From positions 1 to 7,656 of the forward strand of contig CADCUE010000238.1 in the NCBI GenBank assembly GCA_902805805.1: DNA of 7,656 nt, given 5' to 3'. Positions 1-5,737 of this stretch are shown in pieces. The notes under the pieces are model-generated. The model had not been told where the DNA came from and did not search any database. It saw only the letters and a program-made list of their open reading frames with translations. The position numbers and the translations under genes were made by a program. How positions within the stretch are numbered: the stretch's first letter is position 1; each line of letters begins with the position of its first letter. Origin of the DNA: an uncultured Frankineae bacterium (GTDB taxonomy: Bacteria; Actinomycetota; Actinomycetes; Mycobacteriales; SCTD01).

Positions 1-580
1 CGACCCGGGTCACCGCCGTCGCGCCCAGCCCGGCGCGGACCTGCGCCGCCAGGTCGGCGAGGCGGGCCGGCTGGGGGTAGCGCACCTTCGTGCGCGGCCC
101 GGCGAGCGTCGGGTCACCGCCGCCGACGAGGACGACCTCGCCGGGCGCGCCGCCGGCCAGGACCCGCGTGCGCAGGCGCAGGTCGGGCGGCAGTGCCGTC
201 AGCGCCGCCGCGGCCGTGGCGATCTTGGCCGTGGACGCCGGCAGCAGCGGCACGTCGGCGGCCTGCTCGTGCAGCACGTCTCCGCTGTCGGCGTCGAGGA
301 CCGACACGGCCAGGTGACCGCCGAGCGCGGTGTCGGTCAGGGCCTGCGCCACGGCGGCCTGCAGACCCGGCTCGGAGGGGCGCTCGCCGTCCGGAGCGGC
401 CGGCAGCAGGGCCGCTCGCACCGGGGTCGTCGGCGAGGGGGTGGGGGACGGTGACGGGGCCGACACCGCCCGGGGCCGGACCGGGTCGTCCGTGAGAATC
501 GTCGCGGCGGCCGTGCCGCCGGCCAGGGCCCCGACGAGCAGGACGCCGGCGACGGCGCGCCCGCGCCGGGTCGTGCGCAT
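1..580 (-). CDS. dacB: D-alanyl-D-alanine carboxypeptidase, PBP4/DacB type (S13), 3' part outside window
   Basis: The first 193 residues of a penicillin-binding protein 4-type peptidase are visible; the rest runs off the left edge. Family members cleave the terminal D-Ala of peptidoglycan stem peptides, or cross-links, outside the membrane. Visible signs are an N-terminal Arg-rich stretch followed by a hydrophobic segment (about residues 10-28, signal peptide or anchor), a Pro/Ser/Thr-rich linker (about 40-55), the catalytic SxxK motif as STAK (S116, K119) in the context PASTAKIATAAAAL, and the family-typical GGGDPTL at 153-159. The SxN and KTG motifs lie outside the window. The ATG at 578-580 is chosen because GGGAGG lies 7 nt upstream on the minus strand. 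The gene diverges from ppa across 83 bp, an arrangement common in actinomycetes. The class is confident; the choice between carboxypeptidase and endopeptidase activity is not resolved. Confidence 0.9.
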   Translation of the reverse strand, partial: MRTTRRGRAVAGVLLVGALAGGTAAATILTDDPVRPRAVSAPSPSPTPSPTTPVRAALLPAAPDGERPSEPGLQAAVAQALTDTALGGHLAVSVLDADSGDVLHEQAADVPLLPASTAKIATAAAALTALPPDLRLRTRVLAGGAPGEVVLVGGGDPTLAGPRTKVRYPQPARLADLAAQVRAGLGATAVTRV

Positions 581-618
581 GACCCGCCCTCCCGAGTGCC
601 GCCGGTACACCGTGCGCG

Positions 619-624
619 AGACTA
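619..624 (-). promoter_or_regulatory. Candidate -10 element for dacB
   Basis: Read on the minus strand this is TAGTCT, which fits the actinobacterial TANNNT -10 pattern. It sits in the 83-bp gap between the divergent dacB and ppa genes and would give a leader of roughly 30 nt before the dacB start. No convincing -35 hexamer is visible, so this is a weak call from pattern alone. The ppa promoter must lie in the same gap, but I cannot pick it out. Confidence 0.3.
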
Positions 625-663
625 CGTACGCCATCCCCCGACCGACCAGAGGAGAGCCTCGCC

Positions 664-1254
664 GTGGAGTTCGACGTGACCATCGAGATCCCGAAGGGGC
701 AGCGCAACAAGTACGAGATGGACCACCACAGCGGGCGCATCCGCCTGGACCGCCGGCTGTTCACCTCCATGAGCTACCCGGCCGACTACGGCTTCGTGGA
801 GGACACCCTCGGCGGCGACGGCGACCCGCTCGACGCGCTGGTCCTGCTCGACGAGCCGACGTTCCCGGGCTGCCTCATCCGCGTGCGCGCGCTCGGCATG
901 TTCCGCATGAAGGACGAGGCCGGACCCGACGAGAAGCTGCTGTGCGTGCCGGTCGGCGACCCGCGCCAGGAGCACCTGCAGGACATCCGGCACGTGTCGG
1001 AGTTCGACCGGCTGGAGATCCAGCACTTCTTCGAGGCCTACAAGGACCTCGAGCCCGGCAAGAGCGTCGAGGGCGCGCAGTGGGTCGGCCGCAAGGAGGC
1101 CGAGGACGAGGTCATCGCCTCCCGCGAGCGGCTGGCGGCCAACCCGCAGGCGGTCGCGCACGTGGGCGACCCGAGCGCACGGCCCGATCTCAGCAGGCCC
1201 ACGATCGACGACGTCGTCGAGCCGCCGCTCGACGAGAAGAACGCCAACTGCTAG
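664..1254 (+). CDS. ppa: Inorganic pyrophosphatase, family I (soluble)
   Basis: This is a cytoplasmic Mg-dependent enzyme that hydrolyses pyrophosphate to two phosphates, pulling biosynthetic reactions forward. The 196-residue protein opens with [17 protein letters not shown], typical of actinobacterial members. It carries the family signature DGDPLD at 52-57 (metal ligands D52 and D57), a second acidic cluster around D84 and D89 with K91, and YKDLEPGK near 127-134. The GTG start at 664 follows GGAG at 651-654 with a 9-nt spacer. Compared with the 162-residue Mycobacterium tuberculosis enzyme (from memory), there is an extra C-terminal tail of about 30 residues rich in Pro, Asp and Ala. H21 is kept, but the position of mycobacterial H86 is Ala. 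The gene diverges from dacB and converges on the VOC gene with only 7 bp between stop codons. Confidence 0.97.
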   Translation: MEFDVTIEIPKGQRNKYEMDHHSGRIRLDRRLFTSMSYPADYGFVEDTLGGDGDPLDALVLLDEPTFPGCLIRVRALGMFRMKDEAGPDEKLLCVPVGDPRQEHLQDIRHVSEFDRLEIQHFFEAYKDLEPGKSVEGAQWVGRKEAEDEVIASRERLAANPQAVAHVGDPSARPDLSRPTIDDVVEPPLDEKNANC

Positions 1255-1261
1255 GGCGCCG

Positions 1262-1759
1262 CTAGAGGACCTTGTCGCCGTACATCTCGCCGAGCGGGTC
1301 GCAGATCAGCTCGAGGCGCTCGCCGTCGGGCCCCGAGAAGTACAGCGAGGTCCCGCTGTGGTGGGCGTACGGCACGCCCGCGGCGTCGAGCTTGCCGCGC
1401 AGGTGCGCCCAGCGCTCGGGCTCGACGGAGATGGCGATGTGGTGCAGCCCGCCCAGCACCTCGGCGTACGGCCCGCTGTCCAGGCCGGGGAAGTCGAAGA
1501 ACGCCAGCAGGTTGTCGTGGCCGATGTCGAAGAAGAAGTGCGTCGAGCCGGGGTAGTCCCGGTTGTCGATCATCTCGGTGAGCGGGAACTCGAGCAGCTC
1601 GCTGTAGAACCGCGTCGTGCGCTCCACGTCGCCGCTGACCAGCGCGGTGTGGTGCAAGCCGCGGGCGGACGACGCCGGGCGCTCGCTCGCCGGACGCAGG
1701 TAGGTCGAGCGGATGCGGTCGCGCTCGGTGGCCAGGGCGGCGGGATCGGGTGCGCTCAT
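1262..1759 (-). CDS. VOC-fold protein (glyoxalase/bleomycin resistance/extradiol dioxygenase superfamily)
   Basis: This 165-residue protein has two beta-alpha-beta-beta-beta modules, the usual arrangement for a single-chain vicinal oxygen chelate protein. Module one starts at LHHTAL (35-40) and runs to about 90. Module two starts at LHHIAI (105-110) and ends with the GERLELICDP strand (146-155). Likely metal ligands are a His of each LHH pair (36/37 and 106/107) and E150. About 33 residues precede the fold and look like a flexible or helical leader. The substrate cannot be read from the sequence; the family includes glyoxalase I, ring-cleaving dioxygenases and antibiotic-binding proteins. The ATG at 1757-1759 lacks a Shine-Dalgarno sequence, but a TANNNT box lies 6 nt upstream, suggesting a leaderless message. 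The gene stands alone: convergent with ppa and divergent from the TauE-type gene. Confidence 0.9.
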   Translation of the reverse strand: MSAPDPAALATERDRIRSTYLRPASERPASSARGLHHTALVSGDVERTTRFYSELLEFPLTEMIDNRDYPGSTHFFFDIGHDNLLAFFDFPGLDSGPYAEVLGGLHHIAISVEPERWAHLRGKLDAAGVPYAHHSGTSLYFSGPDGERLELICDPLGEMYGDKVL

Positions 1760-1765
1760 GGCGGC

Positions 1766-1771
1766 ACGGTA
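1766..1771 (-). promoter_or_regulatory. Candidate -10 element of a leaderless VOC-gene promoter
   Basis: On the minus strand the sequence is TACCGT, followed by GCCGCC and then the ATG at 1757-1759. A TANNNT box ending 6 nt before the A of the ATG would place transcription start at the start codon itself. That matches the leaderless arrangement known in actinobacteria. No purine-rich ribosome binding site precedes the ATG, which agrees. A possible -35 (TCGACC or GTCGAC) is poorly spaced. Confidence 0.45.
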
Positions 1772-1794
1772 GGCCAGAGCGGGCAGGTCGACCC

Positions 1795-1809
1795 GGACCG
1801 GGCCGGTCC
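1795..1809. repeat. 15-nt inverted repeat between divergent VOC and TauE-type genes
   Basis: GGACCGG and CCGGTCC form a perfect 7-bp inverted repeat around one G. It lies upstream of the VOC promoter region and about 30 bp before the TauE-type start, so it could be an operator or a 5' leader hairpin. GC-rich sequence makes such repeats by chance fairly often, so the call is tentative. Confidence 0.3.
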
Positions 1810-1829
1810 CGGCGGAGCGAGCGGCAGCG

Positions 1830-1835
1830 AGGAGG
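1830..1835 (+). promoter_or_regulatory. Ribosome binding site that sets the TauE-type start
   Basis: AGGAGG lies 4 nt before the GTG at 1840. The open frame continues upstream to an ATG at 1750, but that stretch is Arg/Gly/Pro-rich, overlaps the VOC gene and has no such site. The short spacer is slightly unusual. Confidence 0.6.
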
Positions 1836-1839
1836 AGCG

Positions 1840-2610
1840 GTGGAGGTCGGTCTGACCGACGTCCTGCTGCTGTGCCTGTTCGCGCTGCTCGCCGGAGCTC
1901 TGGACGCGATCGTCGGCGGAGGCGGGCTGGTGCAGCTGCCCGCGCTGCTCGTCGTGCTCCCGCAGATGCCCGTCGTGGCGCTGCTCGGCACCAACAAGCT
2001 GGCGTCGGTGGTGGGCACCGCGTCGGCCGCCGTGACCTACAACCGCCGCATCGCCGTGGACCGGCGCACGGCCGCGGTGATGGGCGCCGCGGCGTTCCTC
2101 GGCTCGGGCGCCGGCGCCCTCGTGGCCACCCGGGTCGGCAGCGAGGTCCTCAAGCCGGTCGTGCTGCTCGCGCTGGTGGCTGTGCTGGTGTACACGCTGC
2201 GCACGCCCACCCTGGGCGAGGTCGAGCGGCTGCGCCTGGGCGCCGGGACGCAGCGCGCCGTGGCCCTGCTGGGCGGCGCCGGCATCGGCTTCTACGACGG
2301 CTTCGTCGGTCCCGGGACCGGCAGCTTCCTGGTCTTCCTGCTCGTCGGCGCGGTCGGCCTGTCGTTCCTGCACGCCAGTGCCACCGCCAAGGTGGTCAAC
2401 ACGATGACCAACCTGGCCGCGCTCGCGCTGTTCGCCGCCGGCGGCCACGTGCTGTGGGTGCTCGGGACCGCCATGGCCCTGTCCAACCTGCTCGGCAGCC
2501 AGCTCGGGACGCGGCTGGCCCTGCGGCGCGGGAGCGCGTGGGTGCGCAGGGTGTTCGTCCTGGTGGTCAGCGCGCTCGTGCTGCGCCTGGCGCTCGACGT
2601 CCTGGGCTGA
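1840..2610 (+). CDS. TauE/SafE-type membrane transporter (TSUP family)
   Basis: This 256-residue polytopic membrane protein is of the usual length for the TauE/SafE (sulfite exporter-like) family. Known members carry small anions such as sulfite, sulfoacetate or other organosulfur compounds, but most are untested. The family's two-fold internal repeat can be seen. AGALDAIVGGGGLVQLPALL (18-37) with GTNKLASVVGT (50-60) in the first half is echoed by GIGFYDGFVGPGTGSFLVFL (148-167) with ATAKVVNTMTN (181-191) in the second. About eight hydrophobic spans are present, starting at residue 5. The GTG start is set by AGGAGG and excludes an Arg-rich upstream extension. No sulfur-metabolism gene is nearby, so the substrate is unknown. 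The gene is divergent from the VOC gene and followed by a hairpin at 2631-2651. Confidence 0.9.
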   Translation: MEVGLTDVLLLCLFALLAGALDAIVGGGGLVQLPALLVVLPQMPVVALLGTNKLASVVGTASAAVTYNRRIAVDRRTAAVMGAAAFLGSGAGALVATRVGSEVLKPVVLLALVAVLVYTLRTPTLGEVERLRLGAGTQRAVALLGGAGIGFYDGFVGPGTGSFLVFLLVGAVGLSFLHASATAKVVNTMTNLAALALFAAGGHVLWVLGTAMALSNLLGSQLGTRLALRRGSAWVRRVFVLVVSALVLRLALDVLG

Positions 2611-2630
2611 CGGGCCCTCGACCGACGACG

Positions 2631-2651
2631 GCGGGGCGTGATCTGCCCCGC
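2631..2651 (+). terminator. Terminator-like hairpin after the TauE-type gene
   Basis: GCGGGGC and GCCCCGC form a perfect 7-bp GC stem around the loop GTGATCT, starting 21 nt after the stop codon. There is no T-run after it. Stems without a U-tract are often proposed as terminators in actinobacteria, but activity here is inferred from structure only. Confidence 0.45.
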
Positions 2652-2692
2652 ACTGACGCATACCGGACGAAGGCCGCGGGAAAGGGGTCGCG

Positions 2693-3862
2693 GTGATCAT
2701 GCTCTCCGGCAAGGCCTCCCCGGGGTCGCGCACCGGTGCGAGCGCCTCCCGGCGACCGGCTCACCTCCCGCAGCTCGACGGTCTGCGCACGCTGGCGGTG
2801 GCCGTGGTCCTCGCCTACCACGTGGCGCGCACCCAGGAGCTGTGGGTGCTGCCCGGCGGCTTCGTCGGCGTCGACGTCTTCTTCGTGCTCAGCGGCTTCC
2901 TCATCACCTCGCTGCTGCTGCGCGAGCACGCCCGCAGCGGGCGGTTGGACCTGCGCCGCTTCTACGTCCGGCGCCTGTGGCGGCTCTACCCGGCGCTGAT
3001 CCTCGTGTCGGCCGCCGCCGCCGCGGCGATCGCCCTGGCGCCGGGCGTCTTCGGCCTGGAGCCCGCCAGCCCGGCCGAGGCGCTGGTCGCGCTGGCGTAC
3101 GGCATGAGCTGGTGGTCCGGGCTCGAGCTGACCGGCGGCCCGTACCTGCTCGGGCTCACCTGGTCGCTGTCGGTCGAGGAGCACTTCTACCTGCTGTGGC
3201 CGCTGCTGCTGCTGGCCGTGCTGCGCCGCGGCGGGAGCCTGCGGGCCGTCGCCGCGATCGCGGTGCTGGCGAACGCCTGGCCGATGCTGCTGCACCTGAC
3301 CGGCGCCGACCCCGACCGGCTCTACTACCTGCCCGACTCCCGCTTCGCCCAGATCCTGACCGGGTGCGCGCTCGCCGCGCTCCTGGTCCGGCGCGCCGAG
3401 CTGGAGCGGCTGCGGCCCGCGTTCAGCGCGTCGGCCGCCCGGGCCGCGCTCGTGGGCATCGCGGTCGTGGCCCTGCTCGGTCACCGCCAGGACGCGTGGT
3501 ACTGGCTCGGCGGTCTGCAGGCCATCGGGGTGGCCGCGGCCGTCGTCATCGGCCACCTGGTGCTGCACGACGACAGCCGGCTGTCGCAGGCCCTGCGCTG
3601 GGGCCCGCTGCCCGTGCTGGGGCTGTGGTCGTACGGCATCTACCTGTGGCACCTGCCGCTCATGCGCCTGGCGCAGCCGGTGCTCGGCGAGAGCCTCGCG
3701 ATCACCCTCGCCGCCGGTCTGCTGGCCGTCCCGGTCGCGGCCGCGTCGTACCGCTTCGTCGAGCAGCCGCTGCTGCGGCGTTCGCGCCGGACGCACCTGG
3801 CCGCTGCCCCCGCCGCCGAGGCACCGGCCCGCACGCAGGAGCTCAGCCGCTCGGCCGCCTGA
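2693..3862 (+). CDS. Membrane acyltransferase, acyltransferase-3 family (OafA/YrhL-like)
   Basis: This 389-residue integral membrane enzyme is of the type that moves acyl groups, usually acetyl or succinyl, onto sugars of cell-wall or surface polymers, antibiotics or lipids. Family motifs appear in order: LDGLRTLAV at 28-36, with R32 and H43 forming the conserved R-x10-H pair; GGFVGVDVFFVLSGFLIT at 55-72; FYVRRLWRLYP at 90-100; TWSLSVEEHFYLLWP at 156-170; SYGIYLWHLPL at 313-323; and SYRFVEQPLLRR at 352-363. About ten membrane spans are likely. There is no C-terminal SGNH domain, so it is a single-domain member. The GTG at 2693 (AGGGG 5 nt upstream) is preferred; an ATG two codons later (2699) is the alternative. 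The substrate is unknown, and no glycosyltransferase or polymer locus is visible nearby. A hairpin upstream and 109 bp downstream suggest its own transcript. Confidence 0.93.
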   Translation: MIMLSGKASPGSRTGASASRRPAHLPQLDGLRTLAVAVVLAYHVARTQELWVLPGGFVGVDVFFVLSGFLITSLLLREHARSGRLDLRRFYVRRLWRLYPALILVSAAAAAAIALAPGVFGLEPASPAEALVALAYGMSWWSGLELTGGPYLLGLTWSLSVEEHFYLLWPLLLLAVLRRGGSLRAVAAIAVLANAWPMLLHLTGADPDRLYYLPDSRFAQILTGCALAALLVRRAELERLRPAFSASAARAALVGIAVVALLGHRQDAWYWLGGLQAIGVAAAVVIGHLVLHDDSRLSQALRWGPLPVLGLWSYGIYLWHLPLMRLAQPVLGESLAITLAAGLLAVPVAAASYRFVEQPLLRRSRRTHLAAAPAAEAPARTQELSRSAA

Positions 3863-3878
3863 CGCCGACGCTCGAGAC

Positions 3879-3923
3879 CTCAGGGCAGCAGTGCTGCTCA
3901 GGACAGCAGTACTACTCAGGACA
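3879..3923 (+). repeat. 18-nt tandem repeat, two full copies and a partial third, upstream of the DUF2157 gene
   Basis: CTCAGGGCAGCAGTGCTG (3879-3896) is followed directly by CTCAGGACAGCAGTACTA (3897-3914), which differs at three positions. CTCAGGACA (3915-3923) then begins a third copy before the match ends. The first unit spans AGCAGTGCTGCT, a near-palindrome with 5-bp arms, and the second contains the palindrome AGTACT. The array sits in the 109-bp gap before the DUF2157 start, where a promoter and operator would be expected. The near two-turn spacing (18 bp) would suit cooperative protein binding. It may also be plain sequence slippage. The regulator is unknown. Confidence 0.6.
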
Positions 3924-3959
3924 CCCGCGGCGCTCCTGCGCACCATGACCTCCAGGACG

Positions 3960-3965
3960 AGGAGG
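3960..3965 (+). promoter_or_regulatory. Ribosome binding site that sets the DUF2157 start
   Basis: AGGAGG lies 6 nt before the ATG at 3972, the ideal spacing. It decides against the in-frame GTG at 3891 and ATG at 3945, neither of which has a comparable site. Confidence 0.8.
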
Positions 3966-3971
3966 TCTGCC

Positions 3972-5192
3972 ATGGACGGCACGGACACGCGACACCGGGT
4001 GCAGCACAGCGTGCCCGCGGCGACGTTGGCCTGGCTCGAGCGGGAGCTCGACAGCTGGCAGGCCGAGGGCCGCGTGGACGCCTCGACGGCGGCCGGCATC
4101 CGCGCGAAGTACACCGCAGCACGGCGCTTCTCGCTGTCGCGGCTGATGCTCCTGCTGGGCGCGGCCTTCCTCGGCGTCGGCCTGCTGTGGCTGGTCGCCA
4201 CCAACCTGGACGAGATGTCCCCCGCGGTCCGCTTCACCGGTGTCGTGCTGGTGTGGCTGTCGGCCGTGATCGGCGGCGAGGCGCTCGCAGCGCGGCGCGG
4301 TCCTGAGGCGGTACGGGCCGGCGACGCGGCGGTCGGCGGGGTGCGGCTGGTCGCCGCCCTCGCCTTCGGCGCCGTGGTCTTCCAGGCGGCGCAGAGCCTG
4401 CAGGTGCCGGCGTACGAGCCCCGCCTGCTGGGGGTGTGGGCCGCCGGCGCGCTGCTCCAGGCCTACGCCGTCGGCGCCGTCGCTCCGCTGGTCGTCGGGA
4501 TCTGCACCGGTGTGGGCTGGTACGGCTGGGCCGTCGCCGAGCGCGCCGACTCGGTGGAGGGCCCGGCGCTGGCACTGCTGCTGGCCGGCGCGCTGGCCAC
4601 CGCCACGGCGGTCGGGCACGGCGTCGCGGGCCCCCGCCGCTTCGCTCCGCCCTGGCGGGTGGCCGGCGCGCTGCTGGTCCTGAGCGGGCTGTTCGTCGCC
4701 GCCCTGCCGCGCCCGCAGGACGACGCGAGCACGCCGACGGTGCTGCTGTGGCTCGGGGTCGCGCTGGTCGTGGCCGCCTCCGCCGGTGCCGCCGCGCTCG
4801 CCGACCGCGTCGGACGGCTCGAGGTCGCCGCCGCCGGCGTCGCCGTCGTCCTGGGCTGGCTGTTCCTGCTGTGGCAACCACCGGGGGACGCCTCGGTCGC
4901 CCAGCTGTCCGGCGAGGCGCTGCTGCGCCAGGTGGTGCTGGTCCTGGTCTACCTGCTGACCGCCCTCTGGTACGCCGCGCTCGGCGTGATGCGCGACACC
5001 GAGGGGCTGACCCGCCTGGCCGCCGGCGCACTGGTCCTGTTCACCGTCGTGCAGAGCTTCGCGATCTTCCAGCCGATCCTGTCCGGCGCGGCGCTGTTCC
5101 TCTCGCTCGGCGCGGTGCTGGTCGTCAGCGGGTTCCTCGTCGAGCGGGGCCGGCGCAGCCTGATCACGACTGTCAAGGAGGTGGAGGCATGA
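3972..5192 (+). CDS. DUF2157 domain polytopic membrane protein
   Basis: This 406-residue protein has no known biochemical role. Residues about 17-50 form the charged helical N-terminal segment typical of DUF2157 (WLERELDSWQAEGRVDASTA at 21-40, ending RAKY). The family's first membrane span follows (about 57-76), then the NLDE/RF region, then roughly ten more hydrophobic segments to residue 390 and a short charged tail. The start is fixed by AGGAGG 6 nt upstream. The stop codon overlaps the start of the next gene as ATGA, so the two are translationally coupled. Proteins with this domain are often found next to GDYXXLXY proteins, as here, so a membrane complex is likely (inference). The gap upstream carries an 18-nt tandem repeat that may regulate the pair. 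Confidence 0.9.
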   Translation: MDGTDTRHRVQHSVPAATLAWLERELDSWQAEGRVDASTAAGIRAKYTAARRFSLSRLMLLLGAAFLGVGLLWLVATNLDEMSPAVRFTGVVLVWLSAVIGGEALAARRGPEAVRAGDAAVGGVRLVAALAFGAVVFQAAQSLQVPAYEPRLLGVWAAGALLQAYAVGAVAPLVVGICTGVGWYGWAVAERADSVEGPALALLLAGALATATAVGHGVAGPRRFAPPWRVAGALLVLSGLFVAALPRPQDDASTPTVLLWLGVALVVAASAGAAALADRVGRLEVAAAGVAVVLGWLFLLWQPPGDASVAQLSGEALLRQVVLVLVYLLTALWYAALGVMRDTEGLTRLAAGALVLFTVVQSFAIFQPILSGAALFLSLGAVLVVSGFLVERGRRSLITTVKEVEA

Positions 5193-5677
5193 GCATCGCA
5201 GTCCTCTCGACCCGCACCCGGCTGGCCGTCGCGTGCCTGCTGCAGGCGGTGCTCGTGGCGTTGGCGGTGTGGCCGCAGCTGTCGGCACGCGCGACCGGCG
5301 ACGACTACCTGCTGGCCGTCGCACCGCTCGACCCGATCGACCCGTTCCGGGGCGCGTACGTCACCCTCGACTACCCCGACCTGACGCAGCCGGACTACGG
5401 CTCGGTGCCCACCGGGACGGTGTACGTCCCGCTCGAGCGCATCGCCGGCAGCGAGCTGTGGCGCGGCACCCAGCCCCTCGCCGCGGCCCCGGACGACGGT
5501 CCGTACCTGCGCTGCGAGTTCGAGAACGTCCCGCTGCGCTGCGGCATCTCGAGCCTGTTCGCCTCGCAGGAGGAGGCACGGCGGCTGGAGCGCCAGATCG
5601 CGGGAGGGGCCGTCGCCCGGGTGCGGGTGGACAGCCGCGGCAACGCCGCCGTGCTCGAGGTGCTGCCCGGCTCCTGA
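5189..5677 (+). CDS. GDYXXLXY-family membrane-anchored protein
   Basis: This 162-residue protein has one N-terminal hydrophobic segment (about residues 12-30) preceded by Arg residues, then a domain predicted to lie outside the membrane. The family-naming motif is present as GAYVTLDY at 55-62, with Ala in place of the usual Asp. It follows a Pro/Asp-rich DPIDPFR stretch. C109 and C118 could form a disulfide if the domain is extracytoplasmic. The rest is beta-rich and ends in AVLEVLPGS. No enzymatic role is known for this family. The ATG overlaps the DUF2157 stop by 4 nt (ATGA), with AAGGAGG 7 nt upstream inside the DUF2157 gene. It therefore belongs to a two-gene operon, probably as the soluble partner of the polytopic protein. 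The start is certain and the function unknown. Confidence 0.87.
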   Translation: MSIAVLSTRTRLAVACLLQAVLVALAVWPQLSARATGDDYLLAVAPLDPIDPFRGAYVTLDYPDLTQPDYGSVPTGTVYVPLERIAGSELWRGTQPLAAAPDDGPYLRCEFENVPLRCGISSLFASQEEARRLERQIAGGAVARVRVDSRGNAAVLEVLPGS

Positions 5678-5684
5678 GGGCCCG

Positions 5685-5701
5685 GCCGACCGGTCGTCGG
5701 C
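5685..5701 (+). terminator. Terminator-like hairpin after the DUF2157/GDYXXLXY pair
   Basis: GCCGAC and GTCGGC form a 6-bp stem around the loop CGGTC, starting 8 nt after the stop of the GDYXXLXY gene. There is no T-run. Its position between this operon and the separately promoted yciO-like gene fits a terminator, but the stem is short. Confidence 0.35.
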
Positions 5702-5725
5702 GGACCGTGCCGCACGAGCCGCTCG

Positions 5726-5731
5726 TAGGCT
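5726..5731 (+). promoter_or_regulatory. Candidate -10 element of a leaderless yciO promoter
   Basis: TAGGCT fits TANNNT and ends 6 nt before the ATG at 5738, so transcription would start at the A of the start codon. The spacing is the same as for the VOC gene. No Shine-Dalgarno sequence precedes the ATG. No good -35 hexamer is visible. Confidence 0.5.
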
Positions 5732-5737
5732 CGCCGG

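Noticed and set aside
114..770. A 218-codon minus-strand open frame over dacB and the ppa start
   Set aside because: The correct dacB frame is the one with the signal segment, STAK and DPTL motifs and a ribosome site; this one is Arg-rich and crosses the divergent promoter gap.
1750..1839. A longer N-terminus for the TauE-type protein starting at ATG 1750
   Set aside because: The extra 30 residues are Arg/Gly/Pro-rich, overlap the VOC gene and precede a strong ribosome site for the GTG at 1840.
3879..3923. The 18-nt repeats as a minimal CRISPR array
   Set aside because: The units are directly adjacent with no spacers and only two and a half copies, so this is not a CRISPR structure.
2567..4237. 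A 556-codon open frame on the minus strand across the acyltransferase gene
   Set aside because: It is antisense to a gene with clear family motifs, its translation is Arg/Gly/Gln/Pro-rich low complexity, and it crosses the intergenic gap. It is a GC-rich shadow frame.
3912..5324. A 470-codon minus-strand open frame across the DUF2157 gene, and another at 4949-6235
   Set aside because: Both lie antisense to well-supported coding genes and give low-complexity translations with no recognisable domain.
2693..5677. Acyltransferase, DUF2157 and GDYXXLXY genes as a single new system
   Set aside because: A 109-bp gap with its own repeat array separates the acyltransferase from the pair, and nothing in the proteins links them. 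Co-orientation alone is not enough.
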